A stretch of 64,000 nucleotides of DNA. Source: Basfia succiniciproducens (lineage in GTDB: Bacteria > Pseudomonadota > Gammaproteobacteria > Enterobacterales > Pasteurellaceae). The stretch covers positions 2,189,195 to 2,253,194 of the forward strand of contig NZ_CP015031.1 in the NCBI RefSeq assembly GCF_011455875.1, given 5' to 3'. The notes under the pieces were generated by a model. The model searched no databases, had not been told where the DNA came from, and saw only the letters and a program-made list of their open reading frames with translations. Positions 9,764-19,511 of the stretch are shown piece after piece; position 1 is the first letter of the stretch, and each line of letters starts with the position of its first letter. The position numbers and the translations under genes were made by a program.

Positions 9764-12391
9764 TTAAAGATTACTTTCCAACCAATCGGAACAAGCGGAT
9801 AATGCGGCACCGACGTTTTCCGGTTGAGAACCGCCGGCCATTGCCATGTCGGGACGACCGCCGCCTTTACCGCCTACTTGTTGAGCCATTAGATTAACAA
9901 GTTCGCCGGCTTTAACTTTGCCGGTTAAATCTGCTGTAACTCCGACGATCAGATTTACTTTATCTTCAACTACCGATGCAAATACAATAACGCCGGATCC
10001 AAGCTGATTTTTAAGGTCATCAACCATAACGCGTAACGATTTTGTTTCAATACCGTCAAGTTGTTGAACAATGACAGAAATATCGTTAATTTTGACCGCA
10101 CTTTTAGCTAAATCGGAGCCCGCCTGCATTGCCGCTTTTTCTTTTAATTGCTGCAATTCTTTTTCAGCTTTTTTAGCTTTATCTTGTAATTGCTGGATTT
10201 TTTCGACCAAAGACGCCGTATCGGATTTTAATAAATCGGCACTTTGATTAAGAATATTTTGTTGGTTATTCAACCAATTGATCGCATTTTCTGCCGTCAC
10301 CGCTTCAATACGGCGAATACCGGCGGCAATTGCGCTTTCAGATACGACTTTGAATAAACCTATATCGCCGGTACGTTTAACATGGGTACCGCCGCAAAGC
10401 TCGATAGAAAAGCCGGTCATACCGACAACTCGAACCAAATCGCCGTATTTTTCACCGAATAATGCCATCGCACCTTTTTGTTTGGCCGCCTCAATATCCA
10501 TCACTTCCGTAGTGACGCTGATATTTTCGCGGATTTGACGGTTGACAATGGCTTCAATTTCGATAATTTGTTCTTTACTGATGGCCTCCGGTTGGATGAA
10601 GTCGAAACGCAAGGCGGATTCTGAAACTAATGACCCTTTTTGCGCTACATGATCACCCAATACTTCGCGTAATGCTGCGTGCAATAAGTGGGTCGCACTG
10701 TGGTTTGCTGCAACCGCGAGACGTCGTTCGGTATCCACTTGCGCACTAACGGTGTCGCCCACAGATAATGAACCTGATTCCAGTTGTCCGATATGACCGG
10801 TTACCTGACCGTATTTCTGTGTGTCATTAATACGGAAAGCCGCTAAGTCCGTCGCAATATAACCGGTATCACCGATTTGACCGCCTGATTCTCCGTAAAA
10901 TGGTGTTCGGTCTAAAATAACTACGGCATTTTCACCGGATTGAACGCGTTCAACGGATTTTCCGTCGGTAAATAGAGCGACAACTTTGGCACTACTTAAA
11001 GAAGTGGTTTCATAGCCTTTGAATTCTGTTTGTCCGTCAACTTTAATGACATTGTTGTAGTCAACGCCGAAATTACTGCTTGCCTGAGCTCGGGCTCGTT
11101 GAGCCTGCATTTCACGCTCAAAACCTTTTTCATCAATAGTAATATTGCGTTCGCGACAAACATCGGCGGTTAAATCCAACGGGAAACCGTAGGTATCGTA
11201 TAATTTAAAGGCTACGTCACCGGAAAGTACGTTATCCTTTACTTGTGATAAAGCGTCGTCTAATAGCAATAAACCGCGTTCAAGAGTGCGAGCGAACTGT
11301 TCTTCTTCCGCTTTTAAGGTTTTTTCGATTAACGCGCGTTTTTGGTTAACGATTTCGCCGGCATGTTCCATCACGTCCGCTAAGGTCGGCACTAATTTGT
11401 AGAAGAATGTTTCTTTAGCACCCAGTAAATGACCATGGCGAACTGCGCGACGGATAATGCGCCGCAATACATAACCTCTGCCTTCATTGGAAGGCATTAC
11501 GCCGTCGGCAATTAAGTAGGCGCAAGAGCGAATATGGTCGGCGATTACGCGTAATGATTTGTTGGTTAAATCTTTTTTACCGGTTAATTGTGCCACTTTT
11601 TTGATTAGTGTTTGGAAAATATCAATATCATAGTTTGAATTAACGTGTTGGAGTACCGCCGCAATACGTTCTAACCCCATACCCGTATCTACGGACGGTT
11701 TTGGTAATTTTTCCATTGTGCCGTCGGCATGGCGGTTAAATTGCATAAATACGATGTTCCAGATTTCGATATAACGGTCGCCGTCTTCTTCGGGCGTGCC
11801 CGGTAAACCGCCCCAAATGTGTTCACCGTGATCATAGAAAATTTCGGTACAAGGACCGCAAGGACCCGTGTCACCCATTGCCCAGAAATTATCCGACGCA
11901 TAAGGCGCGCCTTTGTTGTCACCAATACGAATAATGTGATCGGCAGGCACGCCTACTTCTTTGTTCCAGATATCATAAGCTTCGTCATCGGTTTCATAGA
12001 CGGTAACATATAATTTTTCTTTCGGCAGACCAAGCCATTGCGGAGAAGTCAAAAACTCCCAACCGTAGGCAATCGCATCATGTTTAAAATAATCACCGAA
12101 ACTAAAGTTACCTAACATTTCAAAGAATGTGTGATGACGGGCCGTATAACCGACATTCTCCAGGTCGTTATGTTTACCGCCTGCGCGTACGCAACGTTGC
12201 GCTGTGGTGGCTCGGGTATAAGGGCGTTTATCCATTCCTAGGAAAACGTCTTTGAATTGGTTCATTCCGGCATTGGTAAATAATAGGGTAGGGTCATTAT
12301 GAGGAACAAGAGAACTACTCTCAACGACTTGGTGACCTTTACTATGGAAAAAATCTAAATAGGATTGTCTAATTTGAGCTGTTGTTTTCAT
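9764..12391 (-). CDS. alaS: Alanyl-tRNA synthetase
   Basis: The 875-residue class II synthetase charges tRNA-Ala. The N-terminal catalytic core ([30 protein letters not shown]) is followed by the editing domain with the zinc-type motif [11 protein letters not shown] and later CGGTH, then a coiled segment (LQQLKEKA) and the glycine-rich C-Ala domain ending [15 protein letters not shown]. Length and order are standard. An uptake signal is embedded at about 10097. csrA follows downstream and uspA is upstream on the same strand. Confidence 0.97.
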   Translation of the reverse strand: MKTTAQIRQSYLDFFHSKGHQVVESSSLVPHNDPTLLFTNAGMNQFKDVFLGMDKRPYTRATTAQRCVRAGGKHNDLENVGYTARHHTFFEMLGNFSFGDYFKHDAIAYGWEFLTSPQWLGLPKEKLYVTVYETDDEAYDIWNKEVGVPADHIIRIGDNKGAPYASDNFWAMGDTGPCGPCTEIFYDHGEHIWGGLPGTPEEDGDRYIEIWNIVFMQFNRHADGTMEKLPKPSVDTGMGLERIAAVLQHVNSNYDIDIFQTLIKKVAQLTGKKDLTNKSLRVIADHIRSCAYLIADGVMPSNEGRGYVLRRIIRRAVRHGHLLGAKETFFYKLVPTLADVMEHAGEIVNQKRALIEKTLKAEEEQFARTLERGLLLLDDALSQVKDNVLSGDVAFKLYDTYGFPLDLTADVCRERNITIDEKGFEREMQAQRARAQASSNFGVDYNNVIKVDGQTEFKGYETTSLSSAKVVALFTDGKSVERVQSGENAVVILDRTPFYGESGGQIGDTGYIATDLAAFRINDTQKYGQVTGHIGQLESGSLSVGDTVSAQVDTERRLAVAANHSATHLLHAALREVLGDHVAQKGSLVSESALRFDFIQPEAISKEQIIEIEAIVNRQIRENISVTTEVMDIEAAKQKGAMALFGEKYGDLVRVVGMTGFSIELCGGTHVKRTGDIGLFKVVSESAIAAGIRRIEAVTAENAINWLNNQQNILNQSADLLKSDTASLVEKIQQLQDKAKKAEKELQQLKEKAAMQAGSDLAKSAVKINDISVIVQQLDGIETKSLRVMVDDLKNQLGSGVIVFASVVEDKVNLIVGVTADLTGKVKAGELVNLMAQQVGGKGGGRPDMAMAGGSQPENVGAALSACSDWLESNL

Positions 12392-12517
12392 TTATATAAA
12401 CCTTGCTGGTTCTATTTTGTTTAATAATATGCTTTATTGTTACACATTTTTGCGATTTATAGAACGCCTTTTTGTGTTATTTCAGGCAACGGTTACATCT
12501 ATAAAATGAAAAAATAA

Positions 12518-12549
12518 ACCGCACTTCCATTTGGGAGTGAAAGTGCGGT
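12518..12549 (-). terminator. Uptake-signal hairpin after uspA
   Basis: ACCGCACTT and AAGTGCGGT face each other around a 14-base loop. On the minus strand the stem is followed by TTTATTTTTTC. It probably ends uspA transcription before the alaS promoter. Confidence 0.7.
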
Positions 12550-12574
12550 CGGAATTTAAAAAGTTTTATTTTGA

Positions 12575-13003
12575 TTAATCTTCATCACGTAACGGCACGA
12601 CCAACATATCAATTTTAATATTGTTCATTAATTGACGGGTTGAGGACATTAATTTACTCCAGAAGTCTTGGTGGTGGCCGGTAACCAACAAGTCAACATC
12701 ATATTGATCGATAGCATCGGATAATACCTGTCCTAAGTCGCCGCTGCCGCTTAATTTTTCGGTAATCGGGTAACCTGCCTGTTCGGATAATTCCAATAAA
12801 GCCTGTTGAGTTTCGGTTGATATACGATCCTGCATCGAAGACATATTGACATCAATTAACCCTGTATAAAGATCAGAGAAATTTACATCAACATGAATAA
12901 TTGAAAGTTTAGCTTCATGTCGTTTTGCAATATCAGCCGCTTTTTTCAAAATTACGGAGCTTTCATCGGAAAGATCAACAGCTACTAATATATGTTTATA
13001 CAT
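12575..13003 (-). CDS. uspA: Universal stress protein A
   Basis: The 142-residue single-domain USP starts [16 protein letters not shown] and contains [13 protein letters not shown] and the end [11 protein letters not shown], nearly as in E. coli UspA. This branch lacks the full ATP-binding G-x2-G-x9-GS loop and works as a dimer in survival under starvation and other stress. AAGGAG precedes the ATG. mazG is divergent on the other side of a 183-base gap. Confidence 0.95.
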   Translation of the reverse strand: MYKHILVAVDLSDESSVILKKAADIAKRHEAKLSIIHVDVNFSDLYTGLIDVNMSSMQDRISTETQQALLELSEQAGYPITEKLSGSGDLGQVLSDAIDQYDVDLLVTGHHQDFWSKLMSSTRQLMNNIKIDMLVVPLRDED

Positions 13004-13186
13004 AATTTACTCCTTTTTTGATCTAGGGTTAAACCTCTTTGGTTGGTAATAATACTATCATTAGTCATGCAGAAAAAATTTGCACTAGATCACGTTTTAC
13101 AACATTTTTTATGGGTGGGGGAATTATACGGATTATGTTATGATCGGCAAAAATTGATGAAGAAATTGCTAAAAAAGAAGGATGAT

Positions 13187-13987
13187 ATGTCACGTAATAT
13201 TCAGGAGTTAAAAAATATCGTTGCTAAATTGCGGGATCCGGACGGCGGTTGCCCTTGGGATCTGAAACAAAACTATGAATCTATGATTCCCTGCCTAATT
13301 GAAGAAAGTTATGAAGTTGTGGAGGCAATCCAACAGAAGAATACGGCGGATTTAAGGGAAGAACTGGGTGATTTACTGATGCAAGTGGTCTTTTTAAGCC
13401 AACTGGCGGCGGAAGAAAATAAATTCACCTTTGACGATGTGGTTAATGATATTGCGGAAAAATTAATTTACCGTCATCCTCATGTGTTTGGTGATAAAGA
13501 AGCTGCTGATGAACATGCCGCTTTAAGAAACTGGAATGAAATGAAAGCGCGGGAAGCGAAAAATCAAGCCCATACGTCTATTTTAGATAATGTGCCGTTT
13601 TCTTTCCCCGCATTATTGAGAGCGGAAAAATTACAGAAAAAATGTGCCAAAGCGGGATTTGATTGGCAGCAGGTTGCGCCGGTTATTGCTAAAGTTGAGG
13701 AAGAACTTGAGGAAGTAACACAGGAAATTAATTGTCCGGCACCTCAACAAGCAAAATTAGAAGAAGAAATAGGTGATTTACTTTTTGCAGTGGTTAATTT
13801 AAGCCGCCATTTAAAATGTCAGGCTGAAGAAAGTTTGCGCAAGGCAAATCATAAATTTGAGCGGCGTTTCCGCGCAGTTGAAGATAAATTACGGCAACAG
13901 AATAAGACCGCTACCGAAAGTTCGTTAATGGAAATGGATATGCTTTGGGACGAAGTAAAACACGAAGAAAAACTATCGTCTGATTAA
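13187..13987 (+). CDS. mazG: Nucleoside triphosphate pyrophosphohydrolase MazG
   Basis: The 266-residue protein contains two MazG domains, each with an EExxE...ExxD magnesium motif: EESYEVVEA with [12 protein letters not shown] in the first half and EELEEVTQE with [11 protein letters not shown] in the second. It hydrolyses NTPs to NMPs and pyrophosphate, which limits damaged nucleotides and influences (p)ppGpp. I chose the ATG at 13187, with AGAAGGA six bases upstream, over an open frame back to 13043, because the extra 48 residues match nothing and the protein then has the family's length. It is divergent from uspA. Confidence 0.93.
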   Translation: MSRNIQELKNIVAKLRDPDGGCPWDLKQNYESMIPCLIEESYEVVEAIQQKNTADLREELGDLLMQVVFLSQLAAEENKFTFDDVVNDIAEKLIYRHPHVFGDKEAADEHAALRNWNEMKAREAKNQAHTSILDNVPFSFPALLRAEKLQKKCAKAGFDWQQVAPVIAKVEEELEEVTQEINCPAPQQAKLEEEIGDLLFAVVNLSRHLKCQAEESLRKANHKFERRFRAVEDKLRQQNKTATESSLMEMDMLWDEVKHEEKLSSD

Positions 13988-14002
13988 AATTACCATAAAA
14001 AT

Positions 14003-14025
14003 GAAGGCGGTATGCTACCGCCTTC
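14003..14025. terminator. Bidirectional terminator between mazG and raiA
   Basis: GAAGGCGGTA and TACCGCCTTC form a perfect ten-base stem with a three-base loop, between two convergent genes. T-rich tracts follow on both strands, so it can serve both. Confidence 0.8.
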
Positions 14026-14054
14026 TTCAAATTAAATTTTAACAATTACAATTA

Positions 14055-14375
14055 TTATTCAAAAGAATCTTTTAAACGTTCGCTTGCTCTGCGAGATTCA
14101 TCTTTATGCTGCAATTTATTCAATTGTTTTTCTAATTTTTCTTCAACTTCATTAATTGCTTTATACATATCATCCGATTGAGCGGTAGCCTGCAGATTGC
14201 CTATTGGAGTGCCGATTGAGGCGTCGACTTGGAAACCGTTTGGAATCTTGCTCAAAATGAAATGGGGATTAATTAACTGAGTGTGCCATTTTTCTAATTT
14301 TGCAAGTCTCTCTTCTACGTGGGTACGAATTGCGGGAGTAATGTCCATTTGTTTACTTGTGATATTTAGTGTCAT
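14055..14375 (-). CDS. raiA: Ribosome-associated inhibitor A
   Basis: The 106-residue protein has the beta-alpha-beta fold of the YfiA/HPF family ([24 protein letters not shown], then [20 protein letters not shown]). It binds the small subunit between the A and P sites and stabilises idle 70S ribosomes in stationary phase or cold. Its C-terminal tail is short, as in RaiA rather than long HPF. It converges with mazG. Confidence 0.92.
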   Translation of the reverse strand: MTLNITSKQMDITPAIRTHVEERLAKLEKWHTQLINPHFILSKIPNGFQVDASIGTPIGNLQATAQSDDMYKAINEVEEKLEKQLNKLQHKDESRRASERLKDSFE

Positions 14376-14556
14376 AGCATTTACCTCGTTCTATGAGTAA
14401 TGAGTTTTACAACTCTGGTTTGAATCCTTGATTACAAAATAGCTACCTCCGTGAGACTTTTCAAGTACTTTATTCGTAATCATTTAAGAAAGTTTTCAAA
14501 ATATGATCTATGTAGAAGTTTTACAAAAAAGTTATTTTTTTATTTAAAAAAGTTGC

Positions 14557-14608
14557 TATGATTTGGAAGTTATTGGGCTCGATATAAGCGAATTATCGAG
14601 CCCTTTTT
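14557..14608 (+). terminator. Orphan plus-strand terminator with an extended -10 just upstream
   Basis: GGGCTCGATA and TATCGAGCCC (14576-14600) form a ten-base stem followed by TTTTTTATTTT on the plus strand. Both flanking genes are on the minus strand, and no plus-strand gene lies between it and the mazG terminator. TGCTATGAT, an extended -10 type element, sits at 14555-14562 only about a dozen bases before the stem. This could make a very short RNA or stop stray antisense transcription into the symporter gene. Confidence 0.6.
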
Positions 14609-14623
14609 TATTTTATTTCCGGA

Positions 14624-16015
14624 TTAGCTGTTCACTATTTGTTCTTCATTATCGTCTAAACTGTAATTATTTGTTTTTAAACGCATAAAGTAATCTTTTG
14701 TTTCGCTGACGATAACCTTACGTAAGCCAATTAAGGCGATTAAGTTAGGGAATGCCATTAAACCGTTTACGATATCCGCCAGAATCCAGATTAAATCAAG
14801 TTTAATAAATGCACCGCAAGCAACTAAGATAATGAAAGCCGTGCGGTAAAGCTTGATACCTTTGATTCCGACCAAATAAACGAAACAACGTTCGCCGTAA
14901 TAACACCAGCCTAAAATAGTGGTAAATGCGAAAAATAATAACCCGACGGTGACAATAGTAGCACCGATATTCGTACCCAAACCTTGGCTGAAAGCGTAGT
15001 TGGTTACCGCCGCGCCCGCCATATCCGAAGATTGCCACGCACCGGTAATGACTAAAACCAAGCCTGTCATTGAACATACGATAATGGTATCAAGGAAGGT
15101 TCCCGTCATTGAAATCAAACCTTGGCGCACCGGTTCTTTGGTATGTGCAGCCGCAGCTGCGATAGGCGCGCTACCTAAACCTGATTCGTTAGAGAAAATA
15201 CCGCGGGCCACACCGGACTGAATAGCTTTCATAACTGTGAAACCCAAAGCACCGCCTAGCGCAGCTTCCGGGTTAAAGGCGCTTTCAATGATCAAGGCAA
15301 GTGCTGAAGGCACTTTATCCGCATTAATTAATAAAATAATCAATGAGGTAGTAACATATAACACCGCCATAAACGGTACAATGTAAGAGGAAACCGCGGC
15401 AATGCGTTTTACACCGCCTAAAATAATCGCCGCTACAAGAATGGTGATAATTGCCGCACTGATAGTTACGGGAACGCTGAATGTATCGTTCATAGCATGA
15501 GTAATGGCATTTATTTGCGGAAAGGTACCGATGCCAAAGAATGCTACCAGCACGCCAAAAACGGCAAATAATTTAGCTAACCATTTAATACCAAGCCCAC
15601 GTTCAATATAATACATCGGGCCGCCCGCCATGAAACCGTTTTTATCGCGAACACGGTATTTTACCGCCAGTAAACATTCCGCATATTTGGTGGACATACC
15701 AAGTAACGCCACTAACCACATCCAGAACATAGCGCCCGGGCCGCCCGCCTGAATCGCTGTGGCTACACCGACAATATTTCCCGTTCCGATTGTTGCGGAA
15801 AGTGCGGTACATAAAGCCTGAAATGCGGAAACGTCACCTCTTTGGTGATTGCCTTCCTCTTTTTTGAACATATAAGCGAATGCTCTCGGCAAATGGCGAA
15901 TTTGCAAAAAGCCGAGACGTAAAGTCAAATATAAACCTGTACCGGAAAGTAAAATTAAAAGCGGCGGACCCCAAATAAAGGAGTCGATTGATGATAAAAT
16001 CGTTTCTAACGACAT
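14624..16015 (-). CDS. Sodium:alanine/glycine symporter (AGCS family)
   Basis: The 463-residue inner-membrane protein has about eleven hydrophobic segments and the AGCS signatures GPGAMFWMWLVALLGMSTKY and NESGLGSAPIAAAAAHTKEP. It imports alanine or glycine with sodium. The start at 16015 has AGGAATC upstream. The long leader carries a tandem glycine riboswitch, which points to glycine as substrate or signal; the riboswitch probably lowers expression when glycine is plentiful, as reported for similar transporter genes, but the sign is not certain here. An uptake signal lies inside the gene near 15799. Confidence 0.92.
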   Translation of the reverse strand: MSLETILSSIDSFIWGPPLLILLSGTGLYLTLRLGFLQIRHLPRAFAYMFKKEEGNHQRGDVSAFQALCTALSATIGTGNIVGVATAIQAGGPGAMFWMWLVALLGMSTKYAECLLAVKYRVRDKNGFMAGGPMYYIERGLGIKWLAKLFAVFGVLVAFFGIGTFPQINAITHAMNDTFSVPVTISAAIITILVAAIILGGVKRIAAVSSYIVPFMAVLYVTTSLIILLINADKVPSALALIIESAFNPEAALGGALGFTVMKAIQSGVARGIFSNESGLGSAPIAAAAAHTKEPVRQGLISMTGTFLDTIIVCSMTGLVLVITGAWQSSDMAGAAVTNYAFSQGLGTNIGATIVTVGLLFFAFTTILGWCYYGERCFVYLVGIKGIKLYRTAFIILVACGAFIKLDLIWILADIVNGLMAFPNLIALIGLRKVIVSETKDYFMRLKTNNYSLDDNEEQIVNS

Positions 16016-16107
16016 TATGTTGATTCCTCGTAAACTTCAAAATATACAAGGAGGCGAAAAGAAATGGTGATAAAAAAGCAATACGCTCAAGTGTGAGTGA
16101 TCAGATT

Positions 16108-16335
16108 CAACCGAATTATCTCTTGCCCCTGTCCTTTTGCCTGAGCGTTTCAAGAAAATCGGTCAAAATTGACCGCACTTTTGCGCCTTCGGCGTCCATT
16201 TTGTGCTAAGCACATTGGATCTCTCCAAGGGTTCGTCCAGTAACAGTCCTTGCAAATTACTTTGCGCCTGAAAGATTTTTCATCGTCGGCGTAGGGTTAA
16301 TTCCCCACTCTCCAGCTACCTTCATCCGAACTTGA
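16108..16335 (-). ncRNA. Tandem glycine riboswitch
   Basis: Read on the minus strand there are two glycine aptamers in a row. Aptamer 1 starts at GGAGAG (16313-16308), continues with GCCGA and ends in CAGGCGCAAAG plus AAGGACTG. Aptamer 2 starts at GGAGAG (16226-16221), has GCCGAAGGCGCAAAA and ends in CTCAGGCAAAAGGACAGG. These are the conserved gcvT-motif blocks. It lies in the leader of the sodium:alanine symporter gene. The variable P3b stem of aptamer 2 is formed by a DNA uptake signal and its partial inverted copy (16160-16180). TTGAGCG (16090-16084) followed by a T run can pair with CGCTCA of aptamer 2, so it is a candidate expression platform. Confidence 0.92.
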
Positions 16336-16424
16336 CTTTTATGGTGAAAATAAAAGTGCGGTAGATTTTAGCATAATTTTTTAAAATCTCAACCGCACTT
16401 TTGCTATGCAAAATATAGGTAAAT
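16336..16424. other. Promoter region for the riboswitch transcript
   Basis: Two uptake signals in opposite orientation (16354-16362 and 16391-16399) bracket a T-rich stretch, again as an inverted pair. The pair may end transcription of the minus-strand acetyltransferase. The symporter promoter should lie here, but no clear hexamers stand out. Confidence 0.4.
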
Positions 16425-16697
16425 TCAGGATTTTTGGTGGTCCCGCCGCCATTTTCTAGCAATGTAACTACAACTCGGTATTAATTCAAGCCGTTTTTCT
16501 TTAATCAGCTGAATTAACGCCTGATAAAGTTTATCCGCTATACCTTGCCCGCGTAAGCTGTCGGATACGTAAGTATGGTTGGCGTTAATTACCCGAGGCG
16601 ATTGATAGAAATAGGTGAGTTTAGCAACTTTTTCACCGGTTTCCGAAAGAATAAAAAATTCGCCTTGTTGTTGATCTTCCGTATGCTGAATTTTCAT
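16425..16697 (-). CDS. Small GNAT-like N-acetyltransferase (YjdJ type)
   Basis: The 90-residue protein is a minimal GCN5-like domain: EFFILSETGEKVAKLTY, then NHTYVSDSLRGQGIADKLYQ, where RGQGIA is the acetyl-CoA loop, and CSYIARKW near the end. Such stand-alone domains (YjdJ/DUF4442-like size) have unknown acceptors. I chose the ATG at 16697 because AGGA lies about nine bases upstream; a longer frame to 16772 would lie within yacG. It follows yacG by 16 bases and is probably co-transcribed with coaE-yacG. Confidence 0.8.
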   Translation of the reverse strand: MKIQHTEDQQQGEFFILSETGEKVAKLTYFYQSPRVINANHTYVSDSLRGQGIADKLYQALIQLIKEKRLELIPSCSYIARKWRRDHQKS

Positions 16698-16713
16698 TGA
16701 GTTTATTCCTAAT

Positions 16714-17566
<853 letters not shown>

Positions 17567-17580
17567 TTATTGATTGTTCT

Positions 17581-18297
17581 TCATATTAACATCTTTATAA
17601 AAAGAGTCACAAGGTTAGCGGTACAGAGAAAAGGCGCGAAGGGAACAAGGCTGATTTTTGTGTGGGCTAGGAGGCGGTTATAAATTAAAGCATAAAATAA
17701 GGCTAAAAGGCAGGCAAGGCTTATCATCAGCGGAATATCCCGCCAGGATAAACCTGCGGATAATGCGCTGATTAGCCAATAATCGCCCTGCCCGAATACT
17801 TCTTTTTTGTAGCAAAGTTTACTTATGTGGTATACAAGATAAAAAATAACAAAAGAAATTACCGCACTTTCAACAACATCTTCCAAAGAATTGGAAATTA
17901 GGCGGAAATAACTTGCGCCTGACAGAATTAACAGCAACAACTGGCATAAAGCAGGTTCAATGAGCTGATAATGCCAATCGAGTTTGCCGATAATAAACAA
18001 TAAAACAAGATAGCTCATGTAAAAACAAGTGAGCGTTAAGTCTTTTGTCAAGGTTTGTATGATAGAACAAAGTACAATTGAGATCCCGATATAAATCCAT
18101 TGATTGGCAAGGGAAAGCGGACTTAATTGACCTGCTTGGTCGGCTTGTTCAATGGTAAAGTGCGGTTGTTTTTGCGGAAATATTTGGTAAAAGGCGTAAT
18201 AAATATCCTTATGCAGTTTTGTTCGAAAATTGCTTAAATAGTAATAAGTTAAGTAACCAATCAAACAAGCGAAAAACACAAGATATAAATTACTCAC
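17581..18297 (-). CDS. pilD: Type IV prepilin peptidase, short form
   Basis: The 238-residue membrane protein is an A24 aspartyl peptidase that cleaves the PilA leader. The two catalytic aspartates are visible as Asp107 (IGKLDWHYQ) and Asp172 (FGQGDYW). Unlike long PilD proteins it has no paired CxxC motifs in the N-terminal cytoplasmic loop, so the zinc-bound methylase region is missing; only 30-60 polar residues remain there. This matches the short Haemophilus PilD. Its ATG overlaps the pilC stop by four bases. An uptake signal lies at about 18157 and another at 17863. Confidence 0.9.
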   Translation of the reverse strand: MSNLYLVFFACLIGYLTYYYLSNFRTKLHKDIYYAFYQIFPQKQPHFTIEQADQAGQLSPLSLANQWIYIGISIVLCSIIQTLTKDLTLTCFYMSYLVLLFIIGKLDWHYQLIEPALCQLLLLILSGASYFRLISNSLEDVVESAVISFVIFYLVYHISKLCYKKEVFGQGDYWLISALSAGLSWRDIPLMISLACLLALFYALIYNRLLAHTKISLVPFAPFLCTANLVTLFIKMLI

Positions 18298-19511
18298 ATT
18301 ATATTCCCCATATTAAAAATAGGAAGATACATTCCGAGCATAATTACACCAATGATAATGCCGATGAGCAGCATTAGAAAAGGTTCGAGCAATTGGGAAA
18401 GCAAATCGATTTTGTGATCAAGTTGTTGCTGATAATCGTCGGCAATTTTTTGCAGAATGTTGCTTAGTTGACCGGAACTTTCACCCACCTGCAAAATTTG
18501 TTGTGCCTGTTGAGGAAACAGACGGCTTCCTACGCTGTTAGAAAAGCCGTAACCTTGCTTTATCCAATGTAAAATAGCTTGAACTTCTTCAACTAAGATA
18601 AGATCACTGGGCAAAGCGCCGGTGTTTTGCCATGTTTTGATCTGCGGCAGAAAAGCCTGTAATCCTTGTTGTAGCGGAATACCTGCGTTTAACATTAATT
18701 GCAGGCTGCGACAGAAATTAATCAGCCTTGCCTGCTGTTTAATGGTACTTATGAGCGGCATTAATGCCATGAGTTGTTGGGTGCATTTATATAACCATAT
18801 TGAATGACGCCACTGTTTTTTGATAAATATAAAAGTTAATGTGGTGACACCGGTTATATACCAAATATAATGAGTTAAACTGTGCGATAAAACTAACAAA
18901 AATTTAGTGATGAACGGGAGATCTTGGTTGTTATCCTGATACATTTCGGCAAATTGAGGTACGATAAATATTAATAGCAATAATGTTAGCGTCGCAGATA
19001 TAACAAGCACCACCAAAGGGTAAAGCAGAATTTTTTGTATTTTTCGTTGTAATGCCAATTGCTGTTGGCGAAAATGAGCAATTTGGCTGCAAACATAACT
19101 TAGTTTTCCGCTCATTTCACCTACTTTAATCAACTGTAACTCTTGGGCTGAGAGATATAATCCTTGCAGTTCAATGGACTTGGAAAAAGCAAAGCCGCGT
19201 TCCAATTGCGATAATAAATTGCGTAACCACTGATTCAACGGAATCGAACTGCAATTTTGGATAAGAATATGCAGGCTTTCTTTTAAGGGGATTTGAGCAT
19301 CCAATAATGTCGCCAGTTGGTTCAGCACATCACAAATTTCTGCATTGCTTACTTTGTACCTAAGTTGCCAATCTTGTTGCAGCTTGATTTCATATAAATT
19401 TCGCGCCAGCAGGTTTTGTTTTGCCTGAATGTCCGATTCCGCCAGAATAAAGCCTGATTGGGTTTGTTTTAGCCGATTGAGCGCTTTCCAGCGATAGCGT
19501 TTTAATGTCAT
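18294..19511 (-). CDS. pilC: Type IV pilus inner-membrane platform protein
   Basis: The 405-residue GspF/PilC protein contains two copies of the T2SSF domain (about 65-185 and 265-390), each with the Gln-Ile... helix pattern, and three hydrophobic segments (about 165-190, 215-235 and 375-395). It anchors the PilB motor and guides pilin assembly. It is translationally coupled on both sides (four-base overlaps with pilB and pilD). In Pasteurellaceae this operon builds the pseudopilus needed for DNA uptake. Confidence 0.95.
   Translation of the reverse strand: MTLKRYRWKALNRLKQTQSGFILAESDIQAKQNLLARNLYEIKLQQDWQLRYKVSNAEICDVLNQLATLLDAQIPLKESLHILIQNCSSIPLNQWLRNLLSQLERGFAFSKSIELQGLYLSAQELQLIKVGEMSGKLSYVCSQIAHFRQQQLALQRKIQKILLYPLVVLVISATLTLLLLIFIVPQFAEMYQDNNQDLPFITKFLLVLSHSLTHYIWYITGVTTLTFIFIKKQWRHSIWLYKCTQQLMALMPLISTIKQQARLINFCRSLQLMLNAGIPLQQGLQAFLPQIKTWQNTGALPSDLILVEEVQAILHWIKQGYGFSNSVGSRLFPQQAQQILQVGESSGQLSNILQKIADDYQQQLDHKIDLLSQLLEPFLMLLIGIIIGVIMLGMYLPIFNMGNIM

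Noticed and set aside
10278..10538. Plus-strand open frame inside alaS, and similar antisense frames in pflB, maeB and eptA
   Set aside because: These mirror the codon structure of the genes on the other strand and lack ribosome sites and recognisable domains.
12440..12470. TTTTTGCGATTT upstream of alaS as a second CRP-S site
   Set aside because: The second half does not fit the palindrome, and alaS is not a competence gene.
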